DNA of 64,000 nt from Streptomyces sp. NBC_01214 (GTDB lineage: Bacteria; Actinomycetota; Actinomycetes; Streptomycetales; Streptomycetaceae), in contig NZ_JAPEOS010000003.1 of the NCBI RefSeq assembly GCF_026340975.1, positions 1,922,001 through 1,986,000 on the forward strand, given 5' to 3'. The first letter of the stretch is position 1. Every line of letters begins with the position of its first letter. The notes beneath the pieces were generated by a model, which made no database searches, was not told where the DNA came from, and was given only the letters and a program-made list of their open reading frames with translations. Shown here in pieces: positions 33,858 through 41,495 of this stretch. The translations under genes were made by a program, and so were the position numbers.

Positions 33858-34118
33858 TCAGGTTTCGACGTAGGCGACCATGACGACGGTGCGCAGTGCG
33901 GTGATGAAGTACAGGACGCGGACGTCCTCGATCTCGTCGGCGTACTGGCGAAGCTCAGGGCTGATGCAGTCCGCGGGGATCGGTACGCCGATCTCCGGGT
34001 TCACGGAGATGGCGACCAGAGCGCGGTCCAGGGCGTGGATCTCGCGCTCGGTGGTGAGGTCTTCGAGCTGCTTGGCGGCGGAGTTGCTGAACGCGATCCT
34101 GGCGCGTCGTGCGGCCAT
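33858..34118 (-). CDS. RelE/ParE-like toxin
   Basis: The 86-residue product from the ATG at 34118 has the small RelE/ParE fold pattern: ARIAFSNSAAKQLEDLTTER, HALDRALVAISVNPEIGVPI, and the C-terminal strands EDVRVLYFITALRTVVMVAY. Such toxins are mRNA interferases or gyrase poisons. Its start overlaps the stop of the upstream frame (TGATG, 34116-34120), the usual coupling to an antitoxin. The antitoxin reading frame is, however, only partly recognisable (see 34118-34250). Confidence 0.68.
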   Translation of the reverse strand: MAARRARIAFSNSAAKQLEDLTTEREIHALDRALVAISVNPEIGVPIPADCISPELRQYADEIEDVRVLYFITALRTVVMVAYVET

Positions 34119-34250
34119 CAGGCGACGACCGGTCGCTGGGCGGCGAGCCGGGCGAGATGCGCCTCCCGTAGCTCTTCCCAAGGTGCGCACCCCTCCACCG
34201 GCGGGGGGCCGTTGGCGGCGATGTCCTCGCGTTCTTCGCCACTCGGGACT
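34118..34250 (-). pseudogene. C-terminal remnant of a probable antitoxin
   Basis: The frame ending at 34118-34120 encodes SGEEREDIAANGPPPVEGCA, then PWEELREAHLARLAAQRPVV, coupled by TGATG to the toxin. Upstream of about 34250 the frame is antisense to the convincing plus-strand gene at 34262-34855, so the antitoxin's N-terminal DNA-binding part appears lost. A GTG inside it (PPVEG) might still allow a very short product. Confidence 0.5.
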
Positions 34251-34261
34251 GCCCATGCAAG

Positions 34262-34855
34262 GGCGAAGACGAGGACTGCGAGGAGCGCGGATGGCAACTC
34301 ACGCCCCGTACCGCCGACTTGCTCCACACGGCACTGGTCGTCCTCGCGGATCAGGCATACGACGACGCGCAGCATCTGGGGGACCAGTTCCTGTCAGTCG
34401 CCGACTCCGCAACCTGGGGGGTCTTCGACCGGCTGCCCCCGCTCACCTGGACAGCCGACCACCGCTGGCGGCGTCGGATGGCGCGCTCCTTCGACGACGT
34501 GGCTGGCGACCTCGTCAAGGGAAACTGGCCCAACCCCAACTTCACCGCGGAGGAGATGGCCCTGCACCTGGCCATCGAAGACGCCCCGACCTACCTCGAA
34601 GACCGCCCTGCAGAGGACGACCACAACACCCTCCTGGAACACGAGGACGACGACTACGGCTGGGACGGCTGCTCCGACCTGATGTTCCAGGACCACGATG
34701 TCCTCATGCTCTTCCACTCCAAGTACACCGGCATCGAGGACAGCGACCACCCCGCGAACCAGTTCCTGGATGTGGGCGATCTTCGAGAGGCTGCCTGGTT
34801 CGACCCATTCGACAACCGCGGCATCCGGGACCCCCAGCGAGGCCTCCGGCGATAG
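34262..34855 (+). CDS. Hypothetical protein, 5' end truncated or non-standard start
   Basis: The frame from about 34200 encodes CPCKGEDEDCEERGWQLTPR, TADLLHTALVVLADQAYDDA, RWRRRMARSFDDVAGDLVKG, FTAEEMALHLAIEDAPTYLE, CSDLMFQDHDVLMLFHSKYT and LREAAWFDPFDNRGIRDPQR. This matches a type of ~200-residue Streptomyces hypothetical protein that I know only as uncharacterised. The only in-frame start I find is the TTG at 34319, after the conserved CPCKG segment; the native start was probably lost when the antitoxin region was joined. It is acidic and soluble. Confidence 0.65.
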   Translation, partial: GEDEDCEERGWQLTPRTADLLHTALVVLADQAYDDAQHLGDQFLSVADSATWGVFDRLPPLTWTADHRWRRRMARSFDDVAGDLVKGNWPNPNFTAEEMALHLAIEDAPTYLEDRPAEDDHNTLLEHEDDDYGWDGCSDLMFQDHDVLMLFHSKYTGIEDSDHPANQFLDVGDLREAAWFDPFDNRGIRDPQRGLRR

Positions 34856-35439
34856 ACCACAGTTCCTCGCGCTGGTCTGCTGGGGCCAGTGCGAGGAACA
34901 CCAGCCGTCTACGGCCGCGCCCAGTCGACGCTGAGTGCGGCGAGCCGCGGCGGGCTGTGTCTGGTCGGCACCCCGGTCCCCCTGCCGGCGGGCTACCTGG
35001 AGGCAGCGAGCGCGGCCATCGACGCCGCCAACAGCATGGAGCACGCACTTCAATTCATTGCCGCCACTCCTCCCACGATGAGTGACTCCGCGGCCCAGCC
35101 GTCCGGACTGCTGTCCCTGCCGACGGTGTACATCAACCCCAACGGCCCCGTCGTGACGCGCACCGTCGGGAGCGACAGCACCGGAGGAGAGGGTTTCTTC
35201 TTTCGGTAGCACATCTGCGCCCTCGACGTGAACGGCCTGGTCCTCGAAACCCAACTGGACCGAGTCCGCGACCGGTTCCGCCCGACGGCGGATGACCTCG
35301 TGCCGTTCTTCGCCAGCCCGGAGCATGCTCCGGAGACTCGGATGCGCGGTCTCGCCCACGCCTTCGAGGCCTCGTATCCGCCGCCGCGCTGCCGGCGGCC
35401 GCCCACGACGGGGACCGTCACCACCAGCGGCCGCGGGGG
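34856..35439. other. Region without a firm gene
   Basis: A plus-strand frame 34889-35209 (PLPAGYLEAASAAIDAANSM … TVYINPNGPVVTRTVG) and another at 35228-35380 (NGLVLETQLDRVRDRFRPTA) look partly coding but have no recognisable family and no good ribosome binding site. They may be remnants of one gene. Confidence 0.3.
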
Positions 35440-35619
35440 GAGATCAGCCGGGTCCAAGCCGACAGCCCCGGACGCGAGGACCGCTCCAATCGCTCCCTGA
35501 ACAACGAGTGGGTGGAGACCACCAACACCACCCGCAACCCGATCAACCTCCGCGGCTGCACCCTGCGCGACGACCGCGGCCGCACCGTCGACACCGAGAC
35601 CTGGGGCCGCGGCCGCTAA
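35440..35619 (+). pseudogene. Lamin-tail domain (LTD) fragment
   Basis: The frame encodes ISRVQADSPGREDRSNRSLN, NEWVETTNTTRNPINLRGCT and LRDDRGRTVDTETWGRGR, ending in TAA at 35617. This matches the start of extracellular lamin-tail domains (…SLNNEWVEITNTTR..VNLRGWTLRD..G). The signal peptide upstream and the end of the beta-sandwich are missing. Confidence 0.65.
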
Positions 35620-35827
35620 CCCCCACCAGCCGGAGGCCGCACACCACGTGGCGGAATCTGCGCGAGGTGACCCACCCGCAGCCGGACCACGCGGCAACCG
35701 ACAGCTGGCCGGCACACGCACACGGGCCGTCGCCCCTACCGGGCGACGGCTGGCAGTGCTGCACGCAACGGGCAGTTCCCCGCCCCTAGCTAGTTCCGAG
35801 CTTGGTCGCGTTCGTGCGAAGCCAGGT
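35620..35827. other. Non-coding spacer
   Basis: About 200 bases with no supported gene. Confidence 0.35.
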
Positions 35828-36241
35828 CTATAGGTAGAGGCTTGGGTCGTTGGGCGACAGATAGGTGGGCAGGACGCCGTCGATGCACCCGCCGAGCAGG
35901 GATTTCAGGTATGCGCGGTGTTCGGTGCGCAGGGCGCTGGGCAGGTTCTTGACGCACCAAGTCTTGGCGTTGGTCTGGTCGGCCGTGAGCGCCCCCGTGA
36001 GAGTTCCGTCCTTGTTCTCGGCGGCCTCGCCGGCGGGGAGCTGGGCGACTTTCTCGTTTCGCTTCCCGTAGGAATGTCCGGCCAGGTAGGCGTCATAGCC
36101 GGGGCCGCTGAATGTGGGCGACGGACTCGCGGTCGCACTTGCACTCGCGGTGGCGGAGGAGCTGCTGCTGCCGGGGGTACAGCCGGTGGCGCAGGCGAGG
36201 GCGGTGGTGATGGCGAGAGCGATCAGGGCCCGGGCGGGCAC
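35828..36241 (-). CDS. Small secreted lipoprotein of unknown function
   Basis: The 137-residue product has an N-terminal signal ending in a lipobox (ALACATGC, Cys about residue 21) and a Ser/Ala/Thr linker (SSSSSATASASATASPSPTF). A short domain follows, with YDAYLAGHSYGKRNEKVAQL, TNAKTWCVKNLPSALRTEHR and LLGGCIDGVLPTYLSP. Two mature cysteines may pair. The pattern fits small actinobacterial lipoproteins without assigned function. Confidence 0.75.
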   Translation of the reverse strand: MPARALIALAITTALACATGCTPGSSSSSATASASATASPSPTFSGPGYDAYLAGHSYGKRNEKVAQLPAGEAAENKDGTLTGALTADQTNAKTWCVKNLPSALRTEHRAYLKSLLGGCIDGVLPTYLSPNDPSLYL

Positions 36242-36323
36242 GGGACTCCTCTACTGGGCGGACACGTCGGTGTGACGACTCTTCGATGTGCCCGTTGCTG
36301 GCGGGCGTCGGCCGTGTGTCGAC

Positions 36324-36554
36324 CTAGTGCCGGCGGACCACTTCGGCGAGACCGATGAGTTCCGCGCGCTGTTCGTCGGCCAGGCCTTCGCCCGTCATGC
36401 TGTTCATGGCCTCGCGGACCGCCTTCGCGATCTCCCACTTGCGGTGGTTGTTGTCCGTCAGGAACGGCATCAGCTCGCTGATCGGTGTGGTCGTCACCCC
36501 GGGCAGCAGCAACAGTTCTACCGCGCGCAACAGCCTTTCCCGGTCCTCGCTCAT
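36324..36554 (-). CDS. Small helical hypothetical protein
   Basis: The 76-residue product from the ATG at 36554 (MSEDRERLLRAVELLLLPGV … NHRKWEIAKAVREAMNSMTG … ELIGLAEVVRRH) is predicted helical and soluble. GAGAGGTGGGGG lies just upstream of the start. It precedes the lipoprotein at 35828-36241 on the same strand with a gap of about 80 bases and could share its transcript. No family recognised. Confidence 0.6.
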   Translation of the reverse strand: MSEDRERLLRAVELLLLPGVTTTPISELMPFLTDNNHRKWEIAKAVREAMNSMTGEGLADEQRAELIGLAEVVRRH

Positions 36555-36739
36555 GCATCCCCCACCTCTCGTTGGTCTCTCCGCCCGACGCTACCGGGGA
36601 ACCTCTACGCCAGGCGGGCGTTCGGGTACACATCCCGCCTTGCACGGCCGACCCGGCCCCGTACTGGAGGTGGGACAGCTACGGGGCGGCGTACGCCTGC
36701 GGCATGGGGGTCACCCGGACCGTCTTCGGGTCGGAGGGC

Positions 36740-37260
36740 GGCGTGAGAGCGTGTTGATGCAGCGTTCGACGGTGTTCCGCTGCTTGTAGGCCTCGCGGTC
36801 GAAGCCTGGCGGCCGACCGCCTTTGCTGTCGAGTCGTCTGCGGTTGGCAATCTGGTCGGCCGGCTGCGGGATCACGGCCCGGATCCTGCGTTTGCGCAGG
36901 TGCTCGCGGATCGCGCGGGACGAATACGCCTTGTCGGCCAGCACGACGACGGGGCGGGATCGCGGCCTGCCTTTCGGCCTCGTCACCCGGATTGCGACCA
37001 TGACCTGTGTGAACGCCGGTGCATCCCCGGCCCGGCCTGGAGTGAGGACGAACGCGAGCGGGCGGCAGCGGCCGTCGGCGGCGAGGTGGATCTTGGTGGT
37101 CAGCCCGCCGCGGGAGGTGTGCCGGTGCGGTACTTGAACGCGATAGCGTCGATCACCTGCCGGTGATCCCGCCACCGCCCACCACGCTTCGGCGTCCGAT
37201 CTGGCCGCAACGGCTCAATCCGTGTCCACTGCGCGTCAGTCAACGACACACATCAACCGA
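36740..37260 (-). pseudogene. IS5-family element with internal deletion
   Basis: Near 37255 the minus strand starts VSLTDAQWTRIEPLRPDRTP, then RDHRQVIDAIAFKYRTGTP. The next homologous block, in another frame, is TSRGGLTTKIHLAADGRCRP, LADKAYSSRAIREHLRKRRI and RRRLDSKGGRPPGFDREAYK, then QRNTVERCINTLS, where it breaks off. The middle of the transposase, including the first catalytic Asp, is deleted and the C-terminus is truncated. Confidence 0.8.
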
Positions 37261-37289
37261 CGATCAGATGATTGATAAGAAACGGCCTC

Positions 37290-37608
37290 TAGGTCTGTCG
37301 GCAAAGTGATCCTATGTTATGGATCATGGTCGGGTGATACGTCGCCATGAACTGTCGGACGCTGAGTGGGAACTCGTGCAGCCGTTGCTGTCGCAGCCTG
37401 CGCTGGGGCGGCCGCGGCTGGACGACCGGACGGTCCTGAACGGGATCGTGTGGAAGTTCCGGACCGGGGTCGCCTGGCGGGACGTGCCCAACCGGTACGG
37501 GGCGTGGGCCAGTCTCCACACGCGTTTTCGCCGCTGGGCGTCGGACGGAACATTCGAGCGGATGCTCCAGGCCGCGCAGGCGCAAGCGGACGCGGCAGGC
37601 GACATCGA
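37290..37608 (+). pseudogene. IS5-family transposase N-terminal fragment fused to IS701 debris
   Basis: From the start at 37319 the frame reads RRHELSDAEWELVQPLLSQP, LDDRTVLNGIVWKFRTGVAW, RDVPNRYGAWASLHTRFRRW and FERMLQAAQAQADAAGDIE. It then joins unrelated sequence at about 37609. The same IS type, including its leader, recurs at 44936-45691. Confidence 0.82.
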
Positions 37609-37815
37609 GTCGTCTCTATGCAGCTGCTACTCACCCACACTCGTGCCGCTGAGGACTCTGGTGCGAGTCGCTGGATCAAGATGGCGAGTCGAGGAGTTCT
37701 TCCAGTCCGGAAAGGGTCTGACAGCCCTGGACGAGCACCAGGTCCGCCGCTACCCGTCATGGTCCCGCTGGGTCACCCTCGCCATGCTCGCGCACACTCG
37801 GTGTCGATGGCGGCG
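37609..37815 (+). pseudogene. IS701-family transposase C-terminal fragment
   Basis: Continuing in the same open frame as the IS5 fragment are LRTLVRVAGSRWRVEEFFQS, GKGLTALDEHQVRRYPSWSR and WVTLAMLAHTRC, the C-terminal catalytic-Glu region of an IS701-type transposase. The frame-preserving join between two unrelated transposases is accidental. Confidence 0.78.
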
Positions 37816-37988
37816 GCGAGTTGGTCGGCGCGGGCTTCGAGTAGTGCCTTCAGCTCGCAGTAGTGGGGATGGTCGTCCGTTTGTCTGAGCCAGGCGCAGG
37901 TGAATCTGCGGTGGTACTTCCAGAGGCGGCAGGCTTCCGGGTCGGTTGCGATGTGCGAAGGGCATGGGGAGAAGAAGTACTCGCCCAT
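37773..37988 (-). pseudogene. Cys-containing hypothetical fragment
   Basis: The minus-strand frame encodes CPSHIATDPEACRLWKYHRR, FTCAWLRQTDDHPHYCELKA and LLEARADQLAAAIDTEC, with strong coding character. The preceding piece, DDPKRLAVFACIWARATHG, lies in another frame, so the gene is frameshifted. It overlaps the end of the IS701 scrap. Family unknown. Confidence 0.4.
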
Positions 37989-38239
37989 GGGTGGCGCGGG
38001 CCCAGATGCAGGCGAAAACGGCGAGTCGTTTCGGGTCGTCGGTGATGGTCCGGTTTCCGGGCTATTGCTTCAGGCGCGGCTCCTTGCCCGGGTCCTACAC
38101 CTCGCGTCAGCTCGTCGTCTAGATGACCTTTTGGTTCAACTATCAAGCCATGCGGCGGCTGCTCTGTGCCTGCTTGCGACGTACGAGTAGCTTCCTTGAT
38201 AGCGGGGCACACCCGCGCTCCGCAGCGCTAGGAGGACCC

Positions 38240-38572
38240 GTGCTTGTACGAAACCGAATCGCAGCGGTAACCGCATCGATCGCCCTCGCCGCAAGCGGGC
38301 TACTTGCTATGGCGCCGAACGCCTCAGCAGCGACCTCGAAACTCGGGGGTTGCAAGTACCAGTACCTGACTGGCAGCCAAGGGCATGACGGTGCGAGCTT
38401 CAGGTGCACAAAGGGCGAACGCTACGAGCGCTACCGGGTTGTGATCCATTGCACGACGATCGGAGGCTACGAGTACCCGCACTACGGCCCTTGGGAGTGG
38501 ACGAAAGGCACGTCCACCGCGTGGTGCGCCCTGGGAGACCGTCGGGTCGGCGCAACCAGCGAAACAAGCTGA
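38240..38572 (+). CDS. Small secreted cysteine-containing protein
   Basis: From the GTG at 38240, with GGAGGA five bases upstream, the 110-residue product has a clear signal peptide (VRNRIAAVTASIALAASGLL … APNASAA). The ~80-residue mature domain holds four cysteines (GGCKYQYLTGSQG, FRCTKGERYERYRVV, IHCTTIGGYEYPHY, AWCALGDRRVG), fitting two disulfides. The YERYRVVIHC and YGPWEW segments suggest a small beta-sandwich. It is a stand-alone secreted protein of unknown function. Confidence 0.78.
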   Translation: MLVRNRIAAVTASIALAASGLLAMAPNASAATSKLGGCKYQYLTGSQGHDGASFRCTKGERYERYRVVIHCTTIGGYEYPHYGPWEWTKGTSTAWCALGDRRVGATSETS

Positions 38573-38639
38573 CCTTGCGCGACGTTCCGTGGCATACAAC
38601 GGGACGTCGCACACGCGTCCTCGAGGGTGGATCTGAAGC

Positions 38640-39059
38640 GCCAAGGCTCCTCCCGGGTGGCCTTGGGGTATCTGTCTGGTCTGTGACGACCACGCGGAAC
38701 AGCAGCCCGGCGGTCTCGAAATCAGCCGTGCCCAGGCGTACCGACTCTTGGACGTCGCCCGCGCCCCGGCCACGATCCACGGCGCCGCCGGCGCCAAGCT
38801 GTCTCGCATGCGATACACCGGCACGGGCGCCGCGGCCACGCTCGACTACGGCCTGTCCCAGCGGGCTCTGACCACCGTCTCCGGCCGCAGCGGCGACGTA
38901 GCGGAGCTGATCACCCACCGACTCCTCACGCTCACCCGCAGCAGCCTCCAGGCCCTCGATGAGCCCACGGTGCGCGCCGTGGTCCGCCAGGCCGTCGCCG
39001 GTGCCTGGGAGGCTCCAGTCACGCCCGGCGCCCCGGTGATGACGACGTCGGCGCTCTGA
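38640..39059 (+). pseudogene. N-terminally truncated regulator-like protein
   Basis: The frame encodes PGGLEISRAQAYRLLDVARA, TIHGAAGAKLSRMRYTGTGA, LDYGLSQRALTTVSGRSGDV, AELITHRLLTLTRSSLQALD and TVRAVVRQAVAGAWEAP, ending at 39059. This is a Streptomyces family with a 'SRAQAYRLLDVARA' helix typical of DNA-binding proteins whose function I do not know. Upstream of about 38640 the frame loses coding character and has no start, so the N-terminal part is lost. Confidence 0.55.
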
Positions 39060-39178
39060 ACCGCGGCGACAGTCCGGACTGGCGCCGAAGTGGCAGCGCT
39101 GGCTGCAGGCGCAGCTATTCCGATGGCAACAGCAGCGATCGCCGAGATACCGGCGGCGTGCAGAGTAGTGCGCTTCAC
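39040..39178 (-). pseudogene. Signal-peptide-bearing N-terminal fragment
   Basis: The GTG at 39178 opens VKRTTLHAAGISAIAAVAIG, then IAAPAASAATSAPVRTVAAV, a textbook Sec signal peptide. Past about 39040 the frame is merely the antisense of the regulator-like remnant, so the mature protein has been cut off. Confidence 0.5.
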
Positions 39179-39700
39179 GCACACGCTTTGGTGCGTAGCC
39201 GGGGAAGAAGGCATGCAGGTGCGCTGGCGATGGTTCCAAACAAACCCTGCCCCGCGGTCTTCTTCCCCGTAATTCTCCCCGAATCCGACCCGGTTGGTCT
39301 GGCCGGGGCGTACTTAAGGAACATATCCCGCAGCTCTGTGTCTGATCAATTGACGAGCGCGGTGAACAAGATCACGGGTGACACGCCCCCGAACCCTTTG
39401 ACGCTACGGGCGATTCTCGACTATCTCCGCACGCGCGGCCAACAGTATTGGCCTTCACGGCTGCAAGACGTTGAAGAATCCTTCACCGGGAGACAATCGA
39501 ACGATATTTCCGACCCGATTAAATTGAAACAGAAAACACATGTCGGGAAAACGCCACGGCTGAAACCTGCACCCTCGTGCCACCCGCCTGTCGGAAAACG
39601 GTATTTCAGTGGCGCAATTCTTCCCTTTCGTATCCGGATCGGTCAAGATCGTGCGATCTAATATTCCAGCCGTAGATCGTGATCTGTGACTGCTCCTCGT
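39179..39700 (+). other. AT-richer island with an uninterrupted reading frame
   Basis: This stretch has clearly lower GC than its surroundings (for example around 39480-39700). A plus-strand frame ending at 39661 includes GLAGAYLRNISRSSVSDQLT, then TGDTPPNPLTLRAILDYLRT and YWPSRLQDVEESFTGRQSND, with helical, coding-like composition but low GC3. I cannot identify it. It may be recently acquired DNA, a weakly expressed gene or a regulatory region. Confidence 0.35.
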
Positions 39701-40043
39701 CTGCTTGATCGGGCGCGGTCGACCAGCCGTCCGATCCCGTGCGGTGCGCGGCGACCGTCCGGCGGATTCCGCTGCTCTGGGGGAACCCGGCCAAGGATCC
39801 GCCACCGGCCTGAGAAGGGGCTCACCTCCGCCGCGCTGCCGGGGAAAAGCGCCCGCGCACGCTGCCAGCTCGTTCACGAGGGCGGAGAACTACAGTTGTT
39901 CTCGCGCCACGCCCGTCGTTCCGGGCCTGCGGTCGCCGTGCGATCGGCGGCCGGGCTCTGAGCCCCCGTTGACCAAGGATCAGTTGGCGGGCGGGCCGTC
40001 AGCGAGGGGATGCATGTTCCGAAGTGACCGATTGTGGAGTTCC
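39701..40043. other. No gene seen
   Basis: About 340 bases between the AT-richer island and the next gene with no convincing coding sequence. Confidence 0.35.
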
Positions 40044-40520
40044 ATGGATTTCAGAGCGCAGGTACCGCCGCGAAGGCTCGGGCCGTTCCCGCTGACCGAG
40101 GAGGGCATCGCTGCCCTGCTGGGCCGGTACGAGTTCGGGGACTCCTGTGTTCGGAGGGTCGTACTCGACCAGGAGTTCGGCGCGCAATCGCGGGGCCGGG
40201 CGGTCCGGATCGTCATCGATGCCCAGGTGAGGGACGAGGATAACCTCTGGGAAACCGTCTGCCTGGACTTTGAGGGAGTCTCGCGCTTCCGGATCGACGA
40301 GAGCAAAGGCTTTGCCTGGGTGCTGTACGACCCTCCGATGTTCTCCCGCTTCGACGACCAGTTGTACGTGGACTTCTGCGCCGAGTGGTTCGACGGTCCG
40401 GGGCCGGCCGACGCGGAGCAGGTGTTCGAGTGGTCGCAGTTGGTCTTCGCCATAACAAGTGGCTCCTGGAGCGTGCTCCAGGACTGGGGCGACCGAACAA
40501 TGATTGCGCCACCACGCTGA
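40044..40520 (+). CDS. Hypothetical protein
   Basis: The 158-residue product starts at the ATG at 40044, with GTGGAG close upstream. It is acidic and rich in aromatics: FPLTEEGIAALLGRYEFGDS, VRIVIDAQVRDEDNLWETVC, FRIDESKGFAWVLYDPPMFS and FVAITSGSW-like end segments. It has no signal peptide, membrane segment or recognisable catalytic motif. The alternating strand pattern suggests a small alpha/beta protein. It is isolated between non-coding DNA and transposase debris. Confidence 0.65.
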   Translation: MDFRAQVPPRRLGPFPLTEEGIAALLGRYEFGDSCVRRVVLDQEFGAQSRGRAVRIVIDAQVRDEDNLWETVCLDFEGVSRFRIDESKGFAWVLYDPPMFSRFDDQLYVDFCAEWFDGPGPADAEQVFEWSQLVFAITSGSWSVLQDWGDRTMIAPPR

Positions 40521-40723
40521 GGCTCCGGCGTGCGTCAGCGGCCAGGGCCGGCGTCTGGGGCAACCTCACGGGGTCCCCGGCCGATCCGGTGTGGGGAACC
40601 CTGAGCGCCTCTCCACGAGGCAGCTTGGTCGGCTCCGGCTGAAGCTAACTCCAGTCGTGGATCGTGCTCTTGCCAGCGAGGGCTGGCGCTGGGAGGGGTG
40701 CGGTCATCGTTGATCATCGGTGT

Positions 40724-41166
40724 GTGAAAACAGAAGATCATGCGGTGGCCGCAGGTCGCAGCGTAGACCCTGCCCGTTGGCACAAGGCGTTCGAGGTTCT
40801 GATGGGCCGGATCGCAGGCCGGTTCAGACGGGTCGAGCCCCGGCGCCGGGTTCGGCAGCTCGTGTTCGGGCTGCTGTCGGATCTGCCGCGCAAGAACTGC
40901 TGGACCATAGCCGAATGGGCCGGAGAGGCAAGTCCAGACGGGATGCAGCACCTGCTCGGCCGGGCCAAGTGGGACGCCGACCGGATTCGCGACGACGTGC
41001 GCGAGTACGTGGTGGAACATCTGCACGACGACGAGGCGGTGCTGGTGGTCGATGAGACCGGGGACGTGAAGAAGGGCACGCACACGGTCGGCGTCCAGCG
41101 CCAGTACACCGGCACCGCGGGCAGGATCGAGAACTCACAGGTCGCCGTCTGGGCCAGCGCGAGGGT
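40724..41166 (+). pseudogene. IS701-family transposase N-terminal fragment
   Basis: The frame encodes WHKAFEVLMGRIAGRFRRVE, RRRVRQLVFGLLSDLPRKNC, WTIAEWAGEASPDGMQHLLG, RAKWDADRIRDDVREYVVEH and the first catalytic Asp region AVLVVDETGDVKKGTHTVGV. It stops at the junction with an IS4-type fragment. The remaining two thirds of the transposase are absent. Confidence 0.82.
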
Positions 41167-41440
41167 GAAGTAGACGACGACCCGGGACGGCAGCAGCCGC
41201 AGCCTCTTCTCCCGTGACCCGGTCTCCTCGATCACCGCATCCACCAGCACGAAGTCCACGATCTGGGTCAACTCACCCAAGTGGCCAGGCGCGTACACAC
41301 CCCCGGCCGCCTCGACCGTGCGCGTGATGACAGACTTCTTCTGCAACGGGACTCCCGATGATCTTCTTGATAGACACAAGCTGATCTATCAGGACGTCCC
41401 GTTGCGGCATTCCCCCAGAGCTTGACCTGCGACTCAACAC
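41167..41440 (-). pseudogene. IS4-family transposase N-terminal fragment
   Basis: The minus strand encodes ITRTVEAAGGVYAPGHLGEL, TQIVDFVLVDAVIEETGSRE and KRLRLLPSRVVVYFTLAL, the N-terminal domain of IS4-type transposases. It ends where the IS701 fragment begins. An imperfect inverted repeat (CAACGGGACTCC / GGACGTCCCGTTG) around 41346-41404 may be the element's end. Confidence 0.78.
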
Positions 41441-41495
41441 TCAAACGCACGGTGTTGATCGTCTTCTCTTCTTGCGATCTTCGAAAGCAGACCCG

